A stretch of 64,000 nt of DNA from an uncultured Francisellaceae bacterium (GTDB taxonomy: Bacteria > Pseudomonadota > Gammaproteobacteria > UBA6186 > Azoamicaceae), in NCBI GenBank assembly GCA_945956915.1, contig CAMFJH010000005.1, positions 60,372 through 124,371 of the forward strand. Reading direction: 5' to 3'. The notes beneath the pieces are model-generated. The model was not told the DNA's origin and made no database searches. It worked only from the letters and a program-made list of their open reading frames with translations. Position numbers and translations under genes: made by a program. Positions 62,923 to 64,000 of the stretch are shown here, in pieces (within the stretch, counting starts at the first letter, position 1; the number at the start of each line of letters is the position of its first letter).

Positions 62923-63585
62923 TTACGCGGCAACCGCAGCTGATTTAGACTTTTGCTTTACAGCTGGGTAAACGATTAATTCTCCACCCGGCGCCCCTGG
63001 AACAGCTCCTTTAATAAGCAATACATTCCGTTCAAGATCGATACGAACAACTTCTAAATTTTGAACGGTTCTGCGACTATTACCATAGTGGCCAGCCATT
63101 TTTTTACCTTTAAATACGCGCCCTGGGGTTTGGTTTTGACCAATTGATCCAGGTGTTCTGTGCGATAAAGAGTTACCATGTGAAGCACGTTGAGAACTAA
63201 AATTATGTCTGCGAATACCCCCAGAAAAACCACGTCCACGGGTAAGACCGGCAACATCGACTTTTTGCCCAACCTCAAAAAGAGAAACTGTTAATTCATG
63301 ACCCACAGGCATGTTTTTAAGCTCTTCAGCACTGCCTCTAAATTCTAGTAATTTTTTGCCAGCCTGAACGTTTGCTTTTGCATAATGTCCTAATAAGGGT
63401 TTAGTAACTCTTGAAGGTTTAGATGTTCCACTGCTTACTTGAATAGCATCATATCCATCATTTTCAAGGGTTTTACATTGCACCACTTTATTACCATCAA
63501 TCACAACTACTGTTACTGGAATGGATGCTCCATTTTCAGTAAAAACACGGGTCATTCCACATTTACGACCAATTAAACCAATCAT
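62923..63585 (-). CDS. rplC: Ribosomal protein L3
   Basis: 50S assembly protein. 220 residues with [19 protein letters not shown] and the central [20 protein letters not shown] with the conserved Gln. Confidence 0.98.
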   Translation of the reverse strand: MIGLIGRKCGMTRVFTENGASIPVTVVVIDGNKVVQCKTLENDGYDAIQVSSGTSKPSRVTKPLLGHYAKANVQAGKKLLEFRGSAEELKNMPVGHELTVSLFEVGQKVDVAGLTRGRGFSGGIRRHNFSSQRASHGNSLSHRTPGSIGQNQTPGRVFKGKKMAGHYGNSRRTVQNLEVVRIDLERNVLLIKGAVPGAPGGELIVYPAVKQKSKSAAVAA

Positions 63586-63596
63586 TACACTACCCC

Positions 63597-63911
63597 TTAA
63601 TCTACCACTGCTATTTTTACATCAACGCCAGCAGCAAGATCGAGTTTCATTAAAGCATCCACTGTTTTATCAGTAGGTTCTACAATGATAATCAAGCGCA
63701 TATGTGTACGCATTTCATATTGATCCCGCGCATCTTTGTTTACATGTGGTGAAACCAATACTGTAAACCGCTCAATACGTGTTGGTAAGGGCACAGGGCC
63801 TCGAACTTGCGCACCCGTACGCTTTGCCGTATCCACAATCTCTTTAGCAGACTTATCAATCAACTTATGATCGAATGACTTTAAGCGTATCTTTATATCT
63901 TGGCTAGCCAT
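63597..63911 (-). CDS. rpsJ: Ribosomal protein S10
   Basis: 30S head protein, also part of NusB/NusE antitermination. 104 residues with [21 protein letters not shown] and [15 protein letters not shown]. First ribosomal gene of the S10 operon, after tuf. Confidence 0.98.
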   Translation of the reverse strand: MASQDIKIRLKSFDHKLIDKSAKEIVDTAKRTGAQVRGPVPLPTRIERFTVLVSPHVNKDARDQYEMRTHMRLIIIVEPTDKTVDALMKLDLAAGVDVKIAVVD

Positions 63912-63917
63912 GATTTT

Positions 63918-64000
63918 TTACTCCAGAACCTTTGCAACAACACCGGCCCCAACAGTACGGCCACCTTCTCGTATCGCAAATCGTAAGCCTTCTTCCATTG
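63918..64000 (-). CDS. tuf: Elongation factor Tu, 3' end only
   Basis: The minus strand up to the window edge encodes the last 26 residues and stop of EF-Tu (MEEGLRFAIREGGRTVGAG then VVAKVLE). It ends 6 bases before the rpsJ ATG, the usual tuf-rpsJ order. The rest lies outside the window. Confidence 0.96.
   Translation of the reverse strand, partial: MEEGLRFAIREGGRTVGAGVVAKVLE

Overview
The window is a chromosomal segment of a gammaproteobacterium with an AT-leaning genome. It is most likely a host-dependent intracellular member of the Legionellales/Coxiella-like group; that placement is an inference. Three things support it. The gene orders (tig-clpP-clpX-lon-hup-ppiD, murC-murB-ftsQ-ftsA-ftsZ-lpxC, thrS-infC-rpmI-rplT-pheS, and the S10-spc-alpha ribosomal superoperon) are gammaproteobacterial. 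A nucleotide (ATP/ADP) translocase of the kind used by energy parasites lies between tRNA-Val and rplQ. Several long coiled-coil proteins look like effectors rather than housekeeping proteins, and one carries a segment resembling a eukaryotic RhoGEF (DH) domain.

Layout. 1-3000: the 3' part of an unrecognised gene with a proline-rich tail, a REP-like palindrome, then ppiD. 3000-9650: two tRNAs, hup, lon, clpX, clpP, tig and a five-tRNA cluster, all on the minus strand, forming a protein-quality-control block. 9650-20100: an AT-rich gap, a DUF29 gene, folD, DUF432-mscS, a small secreted cysteine protein with a structured leader, cysS/gltX, a shortened rpoN with hpf and rapZ, and an AAA/DUF4143 ATPase with a palindromic promoter. 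20100-26500: pmbA-tldD, ung, a Tus-like replication-terminus protein and an acidic coiled-coil protein. 26500-36400: secA, dciA and the lpxC-ftsZ-ftsA-ftsQ-murB-murC division and wall cluster. 36500-39950: cytochrome bd oxidase (cydA, cydB and a 46-residue DUF2474 subunit) and an outer-membrane barrel candidate. 39950-44200: two large coiled-coil proteins, including the RhoGEF-like one, inserted where pheT would usually follow pheS. 44300-48550: pheS, rplT, rpmI, infC (ATT start), thrS and tRNA-Val. 48600-50200: the ATP/ADP translocase. 50300-64000: the complete rplQ-to-rpsJ superoperon and the 3' end of tuf.

The core genes are ordinary in order, but several proteins are remodelled. Trigger factor lacks its whole PPIase domain and carries a histidine-rich insert. 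RpoN lacks most of its central core-binding region but keeps its DNA-binding end. Lon has an extra acidic linker. Several customary neighbours (pheT, ddl, ptsN) are missing from their usual places. The most promising candidates for new biology are the RhoGEF-like protein with its promoter-embedded repeat, the PPIase-less trigger factor, and the Tus homologue.
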